From positions 1-64,000 of the forward strand of contig NZ_JBILQK010000013.1 of the NCBI RefSeq assembly GCF_044373315.1: a DNA stretch of 64,000 nucleotides, written 5' to 3'. The notes under the pieces are model-generated. The model made no database searches. It saw only the letters and a list, made by a program, of their open reading frames with translations, and had not been told where the DNA came from. Position 1 is the stretch's first letter. Each line of letters begins with the position of its first letter. Below, one piece after another: positions 36,440 to 48,753 of the stretch. The position numbers and the translations under genes were made by a program. Source of the stretch: JACDQM01 sp044373315. GTDB taxonomy: Bacteria; Pseudomonadota; Gammaproteobacteria; Burkholderiales; Burkholderiaceae_C.

Positions 36440-36886
36440 TCAGCTGGCAGCGCCTCGGGACGAGGCGCGCCATGCCAATGCCAGCACGGCCAGCAGCTTG
36501 ATGACAAAGAACAGCATGGATGCTCCATGCAGCGCCCCGAAGCCGATGTCCCCCTGTCCAGCACGGGCAGCGGCCATCAAGGGCTGCAGCCCGTAATAGC
36601 CGGCCACCACACAGAGTAGAGCCATCAGCGGGAGCAAGAGCTCAGCACTGAACACCCGGGCGCCCTCAGCAGCATCACGCTGCAGGCGCCGCTCCATCAT
36701 CACGAGCAGCAGGCCACAAGCCAAGCCGACTTGCGCGTCAATCTCGAAAAGGCGTCCTACCAGGACAGCCGCCTGCGGACGATCCAGCACCGCGAAGGCG
36801 CTCGGCGCCGCGATCGCAGCAATGCAGAGCAACTCGCCAGCCCACAAGGCAGCCAACAAAGCACGAGCACGCGACAGCACGCCCAT
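36440..36886 (-). CDS. DUF4149-domain membrane protein
   Basis: A 148-residue protein with four predicted membrane helices (LLAALWAGELLCIAAIAAPS, QVGLACGLLLVMM, LLPLMALLCVVAGYYG and SMLFFVIKLLAVLALAW). The arrangement and the AAPSAFAVL / ALHGASMLFFV patterns are those of the DUF4149 family, common in betaproteobacteria next to yhbY/greA. Function unknown. It ends seven bases before greA begins on its own strand. Confidence 0.8.
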   Translation of the reverse strand: MGVLSRARALLAALWAGELLCIAAIAAPSAFAVLDRPQAAVLVGRLFEIDAQVGLACGLLLVMMERRLQRDAAEGARVFSAELLLPLMALLCVVAGYYGLQPLMAAARAGQGDIGFGALHGASMLFFVIKLLAVLALAWRASSRGAAS

Positions 36887-36892
36887 CTCTCG

Positions 36893-37369
36893 TCAGACGT
36901 AGCGGACTTCGACGATCTCGTAGCGCTTGATGCCGCCTGGCGCCTGGACCTCAGCCACATCGCCGGCTTCCTTGCCGATCAGGGCACGCGCGATCGGCGA
37001 GCTGATCGAGATCAGACCCAACTTCAGGTCGGCTTCGTCGTCACCGACGATCTGGTACGTCACCTCAGCACCGCTGGCTTCTTCTTCAAGATCAACCGTG
37101 GTGCCGAACACCACCTTGCCGCCGGCGTCGACGGAAGCCGGATCGATGACCTGCGCCGCCGCCAGCTTGCCTTCAATCTCGAGGATGCGACCTTCGATGA
37201 AGCCCTGTTTGTCCTTGGCAGCCTCGTACTCGGCGTTCTCGGACAAGTCACCCTGAGCACGGGCTTCGGCGATGGCCTGGATCACGGCATGGCGCTCAAC
37301 CGACTTCAGTTGATGCAATTCAGCCTTGAGCTTTTCGGCGCCGCGTACGGTCAATGGAATCGTGGCCAT
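36893..37369 (-). CDS. greA: Transcription elongation factor GreA
   Basis: A 158-residue factor that rescues backtracked RNA polymerase by stimulating transcript cleavage. The coiled-coil tip has the acidic ARAQGDLSENAEYEAAKD, with the D and E that reach the active site, and the C-terminal domain contains YQIVGDDEADLKLGLISISS and ALIGKEAGDV. Start at 37369. It follows carB across a 177-base gap with a large stem-loop. Confidence 0.97.
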   Translation of the reverse strand: MATIPLTVRGAEKLKAELHQLKSVERHAVIQAIAEARAQGDLSENAEYEAAKDKQGFIEGRILEIEGKLAAAQVIDPASVDAGGKVVFGTTVDLEEEASGAEVTYQIVGDDEADLKLGLISISSPIARALIGKEAGDVAEVQAPGGIKRYEIVEVRYV

Positions 37370-37483
37370 GAGTAAACCTTGAGAATCTTTCGGAACTTTG
37401 ATCGCGCACTTGGAAGCGCGGCGCAGGACACCAGCCACCGCAGTCTTCGCGGGCGGTGATGACGCGAAGTGCCACACAAAATG

Positions 37484-37531
37484 ATTCCGCCGCTGCCGCC
37501 CGGGAATGACCCCGGGCCGCTGCGGCGGAAT
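37484..37531 (-). terminator. Large stem-loop after carB
   Basis: ATTCCGCCGC (37484-37493) pairs perfectly with GCGGCGGAAT (37522-37531), with an inner GCCCGGG/CCCGGGC stem. It starts 16 bases after the carB stop. On the carB strand it is followed by CATTTTGTG, weakly T-rich, so it is a likely terminator separating carAB from greA. Confidence 0.65.
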
Positions 37532-37546
37532 CGAGCGGAGCGCAGT

Positions 37547-40813
<3,267 letters not shown>

Positions 40814-40825
40814 TGCGTGTCTCCA

Positions 40826-41986
40826 TCAGGCCTTGGACATGAGACCGATGAAGCGGTCGAACAGATAGGAAATATCGTGCGGGCCGGGACTGGCTTCCGG
40901 GTGGCCCTGGAAGCAGAAGGCCGGCTTGTCGGTGCGAGCCAGGCCCTGCAGCGTGCCGTCGAACAGGCTGATGTGCGTGGGGCGCAGGTTCGCGGGCAGC
41001 GAGTCGGCATCGACCGCGAAGCCGTGGTTCTGGCTAGTGATGGAGACGCGGCCGTTGTCCAGGTCCTTGACCGGATGGTTGGCGCCGTGGTGGCCGAACT
41101 TCATCTTGAAGGTCTTCGCACCCGAGGCCAGCGCCATGATCTGGTGACCCAGACAGATGCCGAAGGTCGGGATACCGGCCTCGATCAGCTCAGCTGCGGC
41201 CTTGATGGCGTAATCACAGGGCTCCGGGTCACCAGGGCCGTTGGACAGGAAGACGCCGTCGGGCTGCAGCTTGAACACCTCGGCTGCAGGCGTCTGCGCC
41301 GGCACCACGGTGATCTTGCAGCCGCGCGAGGCCAGCATGCGCAGGATGTTGTGCTTGACGCCGAAGTCGTAGGCGACCACATGGAACTTCGGCGACTTCA
41401 GTTCGCCGTAGCCCGCGCCCAGCGTCCATTCGGTCTGGGTCCACATCTCGCTCTGCGTACGGCTCACCACCTTGGCCAGATCCTGGCCGGCCATGCTGGG
41501 CGCCGCCTTGGCCTTGGCGACTGCGTCGGCAATGTGGGCGTCAGTGATCTTTTCGCCAGCGGCCAGCGCCAGGATGCAGCCGTTCTGTGCACCAGTGGTG
41601 CGCAGCACGCGCGTCAGCCGACGCGTATCAAGATCGGAGATCGCGACCGTGCCTTCATCCTTCAGATATTGGCTGAGGCTGCGGGTCTTGCGGAAATTGG
41701 AATCAAGGATCGGCAGGTCCTTGATGATCAGGCCAGCGGCATGGATCTTCGAAGCCTCGACATCCTCATCATTGACGCCGTAGTTGCCGATATGCGGATA
41801 CGTGAGAGTCACGATCTGCCGGCAGTAGCTCGGGTCGGTGAGAATTTCCTGGTAACCGGTCAGCGAAGTGTTGAAGACCACTTCACCAACGGTATGACCG
41901 GCTGCGCCGATCGAGGTGGCTTTGAAGACCGTGCCGTCTGCCAGGGCGAGGATCGCTTGGGGGGATGAGAGCAGATCGGGCAGCAC
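40826..41986 (-). CDS. carA: Carbamoyl-phosphate synthase small subunit
   Basis: A 386-residue glutamine amidotransferase that supplies ammonia to CarB. The N-terminal domain has ALADGTVFKATSIGA and GEVVFNTSLTGYQEILTDPS; the class I amidotransferase domain has the nucleophile motif GICLGHQIMAL and the His/Glu of GHPEASPGPHD. The start is GTG at 41986 with GGAG six bases upstream. It leads the carA-carB pair with a 12-base gap. Confidence 0.97.
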   Translation of the reverse strand: MLPDLLSSPQAILALADGTVFKATSIGAAGHTVGEVVFNTSLTGYQEILTDPSYCRQIVTLTYPHIGNYGVNDEDVEASKIHAAGLIIKDLPILDSNFRKTRSLSQYLKDEGTVAISDLDTRRLTRVLRTTGAQNGCILALAAGEKITDAHIADAVAKAKAAPSMAGQDLAKVVSRTQSEMWTQTEWTLGAGYGELKSPKFHVVAYDFGVKHNILRMLASRGCKITVVPAQTPAAEVFKLQPDGVFLSNGPGDPEPCDYAIKAAAELIEAGIPTFGICLGHQIMALASGAKTFKMKFGHHGANHPVKDLDNGRVSITSQNHGFAVDADSLPANLRPTHISLFDGTLQGLARTDKPAFCFQGHPEASPGPHDISYLFDRFIGLMSKA

Positions 41987-42004
41987 GGGTAACTCCGTTA
42001 TTGT

Positions 42005-42044
42005 GCGCGCGCCCAGCTCTGCTCCTTGGGAACCTGGCGCGCGC
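42005..42044 (-). promoter_or_regulatory. Strong GC hairpin in the carA leader
   Basis: GCGCGCGCC(C)AG (42005-42016) pairs with CTGGCGCGCGC (42034-42044): nine GC pairs, one bulge and two more pairs. In the transcript it sits about 18 bases before the carA GTG and just before its ribosome-binding site. It has no T-run, so it is more likely a regulator of translation or message stability than a terminator. Confidence 0.45.
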
Positions 42045-42134
42045 GTTTGGCGCGGCCAGGTCGAGCCTGAGTCCGGTGAAGGAAACGGAAGAGGTTTCGC
42101 TGGGGGGGGCGGTGGGTTGCGGGTAAACCTGTGG

Positions 42135-42161
42135 AGTATAACCCAGCAGGGTAATCACCAA
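42135..42161 (-). promoter_or_regulatory. Candidate carA promoter
   Basis: On the minus strand TTGGTG (42161-42156), 15 bases, TATACT (42140-42135). The -10 match is good; the spacer is short. It would give a leader of about 140 bases containing the hairpin at 42005-42044. The remaining bases up to 42282 show nothing further. Confidence 0.35.
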
Positions 42162-42282
42162 GGCACTTCGGCGGGCTCTTGGACGCGAGACATGCTCGCT
42201 CACAAGACTGTGCGCCCCATCAGTCCAGCAGCCACGCCACCGACTCACGCGGCCAAGCTCGCGTGGGCCAGTACGGCGTCAC

Positions 42283-42687
42283 TCACCCCAATGCGGCAAT
42301 GCCTGCGCGCGCGATCTGCGCATCTTCGGTCGACTTCACCCCGCTGACTCCGACCGCACCGATGCAGTGCCCATCCACCATCACAGGCACACCACCTTCG
42401 AGCAAGCCGCTCAGGCCCGGCGCGCTCAGAAACGAGACCCGCCCCTGATTGATCACGTCTTCATAGACCTTGGATTCGCGGCGACCCAGTGCAGCCGTAT
42501 TGGCCTTGGCCGGCGCAATCTGTGCCGAGATGGCCGGGGCGCCGTCTAGGCGCTGCAGCCACAGCAAATGGCCGCCGTCATCGACGATGGCGATGCTGAC
42601 CGCCCACTGGTTCGCACTCGCCTCAGCCTCCGCGGCGGCTGCAATCTTCTTCACCTCTTCCGAGCTCAGGTAGGGCTTTTGCTTCAT
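42283..42687 (-). CDS. GlcG/HbpS family heme-binding-like protein
   Basis: A 134-residue single-domain protein of the GlcG/HbpS (DUF336) fold: VKKIAAAAEAEASANQWAVS, IVDDGGHLLWLQRLDGAP, and the conserved core PVMVDGHCIGAVGVSG. Family members include the redox-sensing HbpS and the GlcG protein of the glycolate operon; their exact roles vary. There is no signal peptide, so the protein is cytosolic. It lies upstream of carA on the same strand with 296 bases between, so it is probably a separate transcript. Confidence 0.85.
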   Translation of the reverse strand: MKQKPYLSSEEVKKIAAAAEAEASANQWAVSIAIVDDGGHLLWLQRLDGAPAISAQIAPAKANTAALGRRESKVYEDVINQGRVSFLSAPGLSGLLEGGVPVMVDGHCIGAVGVSGVKSTEDAQIARAGIAALG

Positions 42688-42885
42688 GGGCTTGATCCTG
42701 TTGGAAAAGGCCTCACTTTATCGGTTGACCTGAGCCGCATTCAGCCGCTCAGGACAAAACACCCTGCTAGGGGAATTGCCTAGCGCGCTCGGGAGCAAGC
42801 GCGCGCGATGAGCTCTAGAATTCGCTTGGCAACGGCATGCACGCCGCAACGGCCAAGCGTCTGACGCAACTTGAATGGAGGATCT

Positions 42886-43581
42886 ATGAACGAAAGCCTG
42901 CAAACACAATACGGTAGCGCCTATGGCACCGGCTTGGCGGCCGACCGCCAGCGCGTGTTGCGCAACACCTACTGGCTGCTGGCCCTGTCCATGGTGCCCA
43001 CCGTGCTGGGAGCCTGGGTCGGCGTCTCGACCGGCATCATGGCGAAGATGGGCTTCGGCATGAGCACCATCCTGTTCTTCGCCGGCGCTTTTGGCCTGAT
43101 GTTCCTAGTCGAGAAGACCAAGAACTCCAGCATGGGCGTCTATGCCCTGCTCGGCTTCACCTTCTTCATGGGCTTGATGCTGTCGCGCCTGCTGGCGCAA
43201 ATCCTGGGCTTCAGGAACGGCAGCAGTCTGATCATGACGGCCTTCGGCGGCACAGCAGCCATCTTTTTCGCGATGGCAACGCTGGCCACGGTGATCAAGC
43301 GCGACCTGTCCGGCATGGGCAAGTTCCTGTTCGTCGGCGCCATCATCTTGCTGGTGGCTGGCCTGGTGAACATCTTCCTGCAGTCGTCCGCGCTGATGCT
43401 GACTTTGATGGTGCTGGCGATGGCGGTGTTCTCGGCCTTCATGCTGTACGACATCAAGCGTGTCATCGATGGCGGCGAGACCAACTACATCTCCGCCACA
43501 CTGGCAATCTACCTGGACGTTTACAACGTGTTCCAGAGCCTCCTCTCGCTGCTGGGCATCTTCGGCGGCGAACGCGACTGA
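42886..43581 (+). CDS. Bax inhibitor-1/YccA family membrane protein
   Basis: A 231-residue protein with seven hydrophobic helices. The BI-1 motifs are TYWLLALSMVPTVLGAWVGV at the first helix, VYALLGFTFFMGLMLS, TAAIFFAMATLATVIKRD, and the C-terminal AFMLYDIKRVIDGGETNYIS, which carries the conserved Asp pair of the calcium-leak pore. E. coli YccA/YbhL are homologues; YccA is an FtsH substrate or inhibitor. GGAGGA lies in front of the ATG at 42886. It ends with a clear terminator. Confidence 0.93.
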   Translation: MNESLQTQYGSAYGTGLAADRQRVLRNTYWLLALSMVPTVLGAWVGVSTGIMAKMGFGMSTILFFAGAFGLMFLVEKTKNSSMGVYALLGFTFFMGLMLSRLLAQILGFRNGSSLIMTAFGGTAAIFFAMATLATVIKRDLSGMGKFLFVGAIILLVAGLVNIFLQSSALMLTLMVLAMAVFSAFMLYDIKRVIDGGETNYISATLAIYLDVYNVFQSLLSLLGIFGGERD

Positions 43582-43604
43582 CCACCGAGCACATCGGAAG
43601 AACC

Positions 43605-43633
43605 AAGGGGCCCGCAAGGGCCCCTTCTTTCTT
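43605..43633 (+). terminator. Terminator between the BI-1 gene and rlmD
   Basis: AAGGGGCCC (43605-43613), GCAA loop, GGGCCCCTT (43618-43626), then CTTTCTT. Nine perfect pairs; it can end both of the convergent transcripts. Confidence 0.85.
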
Positions 43634-43650
43634 GTGGCGCGGCGCGTGGA

Positions 43651-45006
43651 TCAGCGTTCGAACACCGCGATCGATTCCACATGGGCCGTGTGCGGAAACA
43701 TGTTCACCGCGCTCGCCGCGGTGCAGCGATAGCCCGCCAGATTCACCAGCAGGCCCGCATCTCGCGCCAAGGTCGCTGGGTTGCACGAAACATAGACGAT
43801 GCGTTTGGGCGGCAACCAGCCGGGCGCAAGGCTCGGGTCCTGAACGATGTCGGCAATCGCCTTGGCCAGCGCGAACGCACCCTCGCGCGGCGGGTCGACC
43901 AGCCACTTGTCGGCATTGCCATCGGCGGCCAACAAGGCCGGCGTCATCTCGAACAGATTGCGCGCCACGAAAGCGGTGTTCTGGTCCAGCCCATTGCGCT
44001 TGGCGTTCTCGCGTGAGCGCTGCACCAGGGCTTCGCTGCCTTCGATACCCAGCACTTCGCGCGCCTGTGTCGCCAACGGCAATGTGAAATTACCCAGTCC
44101 GCAGAACCAATCGATCACGCGCTCGTCGCGCTGCACCTGCAGGAGACGCAGCGCCCGCCCCACGAGAACGCCGTTGATGTGTGGATTGACCTGCGTGAAA
44201 TCCGTAGGCTTGAATGGCATCACCACGCCGAACTCAGGCAAGGCATAAGCCAGCTCCGGACCGCCCTCATCAAGCAGTTGAACGGTATCCGGCCCCTTGG
44301 GCTGCAGCCACCACTGAACGCCAGGATGAGCGGCCGCAAACGCCCGCAGCTTGGCGCGGTCGCCCTCGCCCAGCGGATTGAGATGGCGCAGCACCAGCGC
44401 AATCACCTGATCGCCCATGGCCAACTCGATTTGCGGCAAGCGGTCACGTTCTTCCATGCTGGCAATCAGTTCGCGCAGCGGCAGCAGCATGTCGCTGACC
44501 TGCGGCGGCACGACCTTGCAGACCAGCATGTCAGCCACGTAGCGGCTCTTGCGCTCGTGGAAGCCGATCAGGACCTGGCCCTTCTTGGCCACGTAGCGAA
44601 CCGAGAAGCGCGCCCGATAGCGATAACCCCAGGCCGGCCCCTCGATGGGGCGCAACAAAGTCTCGGGCTTGACCTTGCCAAGATGCCAAAGATTGTCTTC
44701 AACCACACGCTGCTTGACGGCAACCTGGGCCGCCGGGTGCAGGTGCTGCATCTTGCAGCCACCACAGGCGCCTGCGTGCAGGCCGAAATTGGGACAGCCA
44801 GGCGTAACGCGCTGCGAGCTCTCGCGCCGCATCGCCACCATCGTGCCCTGTTCCCAGTTGTTCTTCTTGCGGCCGACCGTCACCTGCACCTCTTCGCCCG
44901 GCAGCGCACCCTCGATGAAGACGACCTTGCCTTCGGTGTTGTGCGCGACGCCCTGGGCCTCGAGATCCAGCGACTCGACCTTGAGCCATTCGGATACTTG
45001 AGTCAT
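43651..45006 (-). CDS. rlmD: 23S rRNA (uracil-1939-C5) methyltransferase RlmD
   Basis: A 451-residue RumA-type enzyme that methylates U1939 of 23S rRNA. An N-terminal TRAM domain (SLDLEAQGVAHNTEGKVVFI) precedes an iron-sulfur cluster region CPNFGLHAGACGGCKMQHL with three of the usual four cysteines plus C at the HLHP-side (CKVV downstream). The SAM domain has VIDWFCGLGNFTLPLA and the nucleophile segment VYVSCNPATLARD. Situated just downstream of rpoS, a common arrangement. Confidence 0.95.
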   Translation of the reverse strand: MTQVSEWLKVESLDLEAQGVAHNTEGKVVFIEGALPGEEVQVTVGRKKNNWEQGTMVAMRRESSQRVTPGCPNFGLHAGACGGCKMQHLHPAAQVAVKQRVVEDNLWHLGKVKPETLLRPIEGPAWGYRYRARFSVRYVAKKGQVLIGFHERKSRYVADMLVCKVVPPQVSDMLLPLRELIASMEERDRLPQIELAMGDQVIALVLRHLNPLGEGDRAKLRAFAAAHPGVQWWLQPKGPDTVQLLDEGGPELAYALPEFGVVMPFKPTDFTQVNPHINGVLVGRALRLLQVQRDERVIDWFCGLGNFTLPLATQAREVLGIEGSEALVQRSRENAKRNGLDQNTAFVARNLFEMTPALLAADGNADKWLVDPPREGAFALAKAIADIVQDPSLAPGWLPPKRIVYVSCNPATLARDAGLLVNLAGYRCTAASAVNMFPHTAHVESIAVFER

Positions 45007-45081
45007 GGCCCGATTATCCCTGCCCGCAACAGCCTGCCCGGCATGGCATGCCGCCGGCGCGCGTGCACCTGCAGCGCTGCG

Positions 45082-46104
45082 TCAGAAAATGGAGTCGCGG
45101 CTGACGCCCCGGCGCATCATGTTGCGCTTAAGCTTGTTCAGCGCCTCGATCTGAATCTGGCGAATACGCTCGCGCGTAAGTCCAAGTCGGATGGCCAGCA
45201 CGTCCAAGGTCTCGGGCTCACGGTCACTCAGCCCATAGCGCCCGGCCAGCACTTCGCGCTCGCGCTCGTTCAAACTGGCCAGCCCATGCTCAAGCAGGGC
45301 TTCGATCTCATGACTAAGGCGCATGCCCATCGGATCGACGGCATGCTCATCGGCCACCATGTCGACCATGGACTCACCCGCCTCGGCATTGCGATCGACC
45401 GGCGCATCCAGCGAACTGGGCAGTTCGGCGTAGGCCAGCAGCTCGGCCACATGCGCCAACGGCTGCCCGAGCAGGGTCGCAATGTCCTCCGCCTTGACGC
45501 TGGATTCAGCGCCATTCTGAGCACGCAGCGCTTCCAGCGCACGGCGAGCCTTGAGCACATGATTCAGCTCGCGCACCACATGCACGGGCAATCGCACCAG
45601 GCGCGCCTGATGCATCAAGGCACGCTCAACGCCTTGTCGAATCCACCAGCTCGCATACGTCGAGAAGCGAAAGCCGCGCTCGGGCTCGAACTTTCCGATC
45701 GCGTGCATCAGACCCAGGTTGCCCTCTTCGATGAGATCACTTAATGGCAAGCCGCGACCGAGATAGTTCTTCGCGATGCTGACCACGAGACGCAGGTTGT
45801 GCTCGATCATGGCCTGGCGCGCCTTGAAATCCCCCGCGCGGGCGCGTACCGCGGTCTGATACTCCTGCTCGGCCGTCAAGAGCGGCGTACGGCGGATGTC
45901 GCGCAGATAGGCCTGCAGGGCGTTGCCGGGATCGAAGTCAGCTGCTGGCGTCAGGCCGCGCCGCACAAGCTCGGCCTCGCCATCGTCAATGCCCGAATCA
46001 GCGACAGGCGCGTGATCCTCGGTCGATTCACCAGCGTCGCTGGACGCCAGAAGAGCTGGTGGGATGGAAGGCGCTGATCGAGACTGAGGTGCTGCGCGTT
46101 TCAT
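45082..46104 (-). CDS. rpoS: RNA polymerase sigma factor RpoS
   Basis: A 340-residue stationary-phase sigma factor. Region 1.2/2 has VQRYLREI-type DALQAYLRDIRRTPLL (here NALQAYLRDIRRTPLLTAEQ), region 2.1-2.4 ARQAMIEHNLRLVVSIAKNY, DLIEEGNLGLMHAI and ERGFRFSTYASWWIRQ, and region 4.2 ETLDVLAIRLGLTRERIRQI. An acidic, variable N-terminal extension of about 55 residues precedes. ATG at 46104 is chosen over an in-frame TTG at 46110. It follows nlpD, as in most proteobacteria, so transcription probably also comes from within nlpD. Confidence 0.96.
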   Translation of the reverse strand: MKRAAPQSRSAPSIPPALLASSDAGESTEDHAPVADSGIDDGEAELVRRGLTPAADFDPGNALQAYLRDIRRTPLLTAEQEYQTAVRARAGDFKARQAMIEHNLRLVVSIAKNYLGRGLPLSDLIEEGNLGLMHAIGKFEPERGFRFSTYASWWIRQGVERALMHQARLVRLPVHVVRELNHVLKARRALEALRAQNGAESSVKAEDIATLLGQPLAHVAELLAYAELPSSLDAPVDRNAEAGESMVDMVADEHAVDPMGMRLSHEIEALLEHGLASLNEREREVLAGRYGLSDREPETLDVLAIRLGLTRERIRQIQIEALNKLKRNMMRRGVSRDSIF

Positions 46105-46131
46105 CGTCAAACACCTCGCTCATGAGTGAAC

Positions 46132-47034
46132 TCAACGCGACGGCAGCAGCTTGGCAGGGTCAATCGGCTTGCCCTGCTTGCGCACTTCAAAGTGCAGCTT
46201 GACTTGGTCTGCGTCGCTGGAACCCATTTCAGCAATCTTCTGGCCTTTGCGCACCGCTTGGTCTTCCTTGACGAGCAGCGACTGGTTATGCGCATAGGCC
46301 GTCAAGTAAGTGGCGTTGTGCTTGATGATGACGAGATTGCCGTATCCGCGCAAGCCTGAACCGGCATAAACCACGCGACCATCGGCGGCGGCAAGCACCG
46401 GATCACCGGCGCGCCCACCGAAGGCCAGCCCCTTGTTTTTCTGCTCGTCAAAACCGCTGGTCACGCTACCGGCAGCCGGCCAGCCCCAAGTCAGGTCATC
46501 GTCAGCGCCTGCTGCTGCTGCGGCCGCAGGCGCGGCGGACACTGGCGTCGGAGCCGGAGCCGGCGCCGGAGTCGCGGCCGACGCTGCAGCAGGAGTGGGT
46601 CGGCTGTCCAACGGACGACTCTCAACTCTGGGGGACGCCACCGCTTTGGTACTCACCGCACCGGCATCGACACTCGGGGGCAACACGCGCAAGACCTGAC
46701 CCACTTCGATGCGGTTCGGGTTCTCGACGGAGTTCCAGCGCGAGATATCGCGCCAATTCTGTCCATTCTCGAGCGCGATCCGGATCAGCGTGTCGCCGGG
46801 CTTGACCGTGTAGTAGCCGGGCTTGCCCTCGTTCTCGGCGCCGGGCGCAGGCTTGGCCTCGACGACCGGCGCAGCGGCCGCCGGCGCCACGGCTGGCGTC
46901 GTCCGGGCCTGAGCACCTACAGGGCGATCCTCAACCGGCGCACGGTGCTTGGGCGAAGCGCAACCCGCGAGCACGGCGCTCAGCGCAATCATCAACAACA
47001 GGGATGCCGGGGTTTTCGTGAGGTTCGCTTGCAT
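46132..47034 (-). CDS. nlpD: NlpD-type murein hydrolase activator lipoprotein
   Basis: A 300-residue outer-membrane lipoprotein. The signal peptide ends in the lipobox LAGC, then a LysM domain (YTVKPGDTLIRIALENGQ), an alanine/proline-rich linker and a C-terminal LytM/M23 domain (VVYAGSGLRGYGNLVIIKHN to LHFEVRKQGKPIDP). The first zinc-binding H-x3-D of true M23 peptidases is not evident, while HFEVR remains, so it should be catalytically inactive and act as an activator of the amidase AmiC during cell division. Confidence 0.94.
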   Translation of the reverse strand: MQANLTKTPASLLLMIALSAVLAGCASPKHRAPVEDRPVGAQARTTPAVAPAAAAPVVEAKPAPGAENEGKPGYYTVKPGDTLIRIALENGQNWRDISRWNSVENPNRIEVGQVLRVLPPSVDAGAVSTKAVASPRVESRPLDSRPTPAAASAATPAPAPAPTPVSAAPAAAAAAGADDDLTWGWPAAGSVTSGFDEQKNKGLAFGGRAGDPVLAAADGRVVYAGSGLRGYGNLVIIKHNATYLTAYAHNQSLLVKEDQAVRKGQKIAEMGSSDADQVKLHFEVRKQGKPIDPAKLLPSR

Positions 47035-47082
47035 GCGTTCTGAGCCTGGAGGAAGAGAGGCTGCGGCGAAGCGCCGCAGTCC

Positions 47083-47910
47083 TTACATGACGCCAGATTT
47101 TAGGGGCACGAACAGGACGGGCTCATGCAGCGTGCGGACGATACGGCTGGCACCCGCCTCCACCACATGATCGACCACAACCAGAACCTGGCCGCGGCCG
47201 GAAGGATCAAGCATGGGCGCCACCAGACGCCCGCCCGGTGCCAACTGTTCCAGCCAGGCCCGGGGAAGGTCTTCGCCGCCTGCGGCAGCAATGATGCATT
47301 CGTAGGGGCCGCCAGGCTTGTGCCCCAGCCGGCCATCACCGTAGATCAGGCGCACATGGTTCAGCCGCTGCGCCGTCAAGTGATGGCGCGCCTTGTCATG
47401 CAAGGGCTTGAGCCGCTCAATGCTGGTGACATGCCGGGCCAGACGGGCCAGCACCGCAGCCTGGTAGCCGCAACCGGTACCGATTTCCAGCACCCGCCCG
47501 AGATTCCCGTCCCTTGCGGCGACAGCGGCCATCAGCAACTCGATCATGCGACCGACGACCGAGGGCTTGGAGATGGTCTGCCCATGTCCGATCGGCAGGC
47601 TTGTGTCCTCGTAGGCCTGAATCGCCAGCGCGGTGTCCACGAATTCATGTCGCGGTACATCCGCCATCGCTTGCAGCACGCGCTCATCCCGCAGGCCTTC
47701 GCGTTGCAGGCGCTGCACCATGCGCAGTCGCACGCCGGCCGAGTCGAGCCCCAGGCCACTGGGGGCAACCTGGCGTGCAGCATCGGCCGCAGCTTCGCGC
47801 AGATGGCGTTGCGGCATCAGTAGATCACGCGCTGAAGCCGGGGCCGGAGCACGTGCGCCCACCTTGTCCAGCGCCAGCGGGAACCGCCGCTTGGGCGCTT
47901 GGGAGTTCAT
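47083..47910 (-). CDS. pcm: Protein-L-isoaspartate O-methyltransferase
   Basis: A 275-residue repair enzyme that methylates isoaspartyl residues in ageing proteins. SAM-binding motif VLEIGTGCGYQAAVLARLA near 145, the substrate loop PIGHGQTISKPSVV, and YGDGRLGHKPGGPYECIIAA. About 50 extra N-terminal residues compared with the E. coli enzyme are low-complexity. The start overlaps the surE stop by four bases; surE-pcm-nlpD-rpoS is a conserved block of stationary-phase genes. Confidence 0.95.
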   Translation of the reverse strand: MNSQAPKRRFPLALDKVGARAPAPASARDLLMPQRHLREAAADAARQVAPSGLGLDSAGVRLRMVQRLQREGLRDERVLQAMADVPRHEFVDTALAIQAYEDTSLPIGHGQTISKPSVVGRMIELLMAAVAARDGNLGRVLEIGTGCGYQAAVLARLARHVTSIERLKPLHDKARHHLTAQRLNHVRLIYGDGRLGHKPGGPYECIIAAAGGEDLPRAWLEQLAPGGRLVAPMLDPSGRGQVLVVVDHVVEAGASRIVRTLHEPVLFVPLKSGVM

Positions 47911-48656
47911 TCGGCTGCGCCCAGGCGGCCATGCCAGCCAGACAGTCCGGCGTGGTCGGTCAGATCGACTTGCAAAGGCGTGATCGACACCATGCCACTG
48001 GCCGTGGCGTGGAAGTCGGTGCCGTCGCCGGCCTCACGTGCATCGCCGGCCGGGCCGATCCAGTAGATGGGCTCGCCGCGCGGATTGGTCTGGCGGATCA
48101 CCGGCTCGCTGGCATGGCGGCGCCCCAGCCGCGTGATTCGGCGCGGCAGGCTGCGCACATCGGCGCGGTTAGGCATGTTTACATTAAGCAGAAAGGCCTT
48201 GTCCAGCCCGCCCTGTATAACTTGCTCGACGATGGCACGCGCAGCCGCAGCGGCGGCGTCCAGCTCACCCCAACCCTTCTCGACCTGCGAGAAAGCAATC
48301 GACGGGATGCCAAAGAGAAATCCTTCGGTGGCCGCCGCGACAGTACCGGAGTACAGCGTGTCGTCGCCCATATTGGCGCCGTTGTTGATGCCGGACAGCA
48401 CCAGATCGGGCCGGTAGTCCAGCAAGCCGGTCAGCGCCACATGGACGCAGTCCGACGGCGTGCCGTTGATGTAGCGAAAGCCGTTGGCCGCAGTGAAGAC
48501 CGAGAGCGGCCGGCTCAGTGTCAGCGCATTGGAGGTGCCGCTGGCGTTTTGCTCGGGCGCGATCACATCGATCTGGCCCAGGCCTTGGCAGGCCTTCACC
48601 AGCGCATGAAGCCCGGGGGCCAGATAGCCGTCGTCGTTTGCAATCAGGATTCGCAT
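47907..48656 (-). CDS. surE: 5'-nucleotidase SurE
   Basis: A 249-residue metal-dependent phosphatase for nucleoside monophosphates. The N-terminal MRILIANDDGYLAPGLHAL carries the Asp-Asp metal ligands, followed by the conserved GTPSDCVHVAL and LVLSGINNGANMGDD (Asn ligand). Length is standard for the family. Confidence 0.97.
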   Translation of the reverse strand: MRILIANDDGYLAPGLHALVKACQGLGQIDVIAPEQNASGTSNALTLSRPLSVFTAANGFRYINGTPSDCVHVALTGLLDYRPDLVLSGINNGANMGDDTLYSGTVAAATEGFLFGIPSIAFSQVEKGWGELDAAAAAARAIVEQVIQGGLDKAFLLNVNMPNRADVRSLPRRITRLGRRHASEPVIRQTNPRGEPIYWIGPAGDAREAGDGTDFHATASGMVSITPLQVDLTDHAGLSGWHGRLGAAE

Positions 48657-48753
48657 GGTGCCATTGTAGGCAGCGCGTCACCTCGGTGACCTCACAAGAA
48701 CCCTCGCTTGCCTATGATCATTCGGCACATTCGAAAACACTGGAGCGATGACC

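Noticed and set aside
42110..42120. G-run near the carA promoter as a quadruplex or slippage site
   Set aside because: A single run of eight or nine G without further G-tracts close by cannot form a quadruplex on its own, and it is not in a coding frame.
45030..45060. Stem-loop before rlmD as a terminator of rpoS
   Set aside because: The CGGCATG/CATGCCG pairing leaves almost no loop and no T-run follows; it is more likely a chance palindrome.
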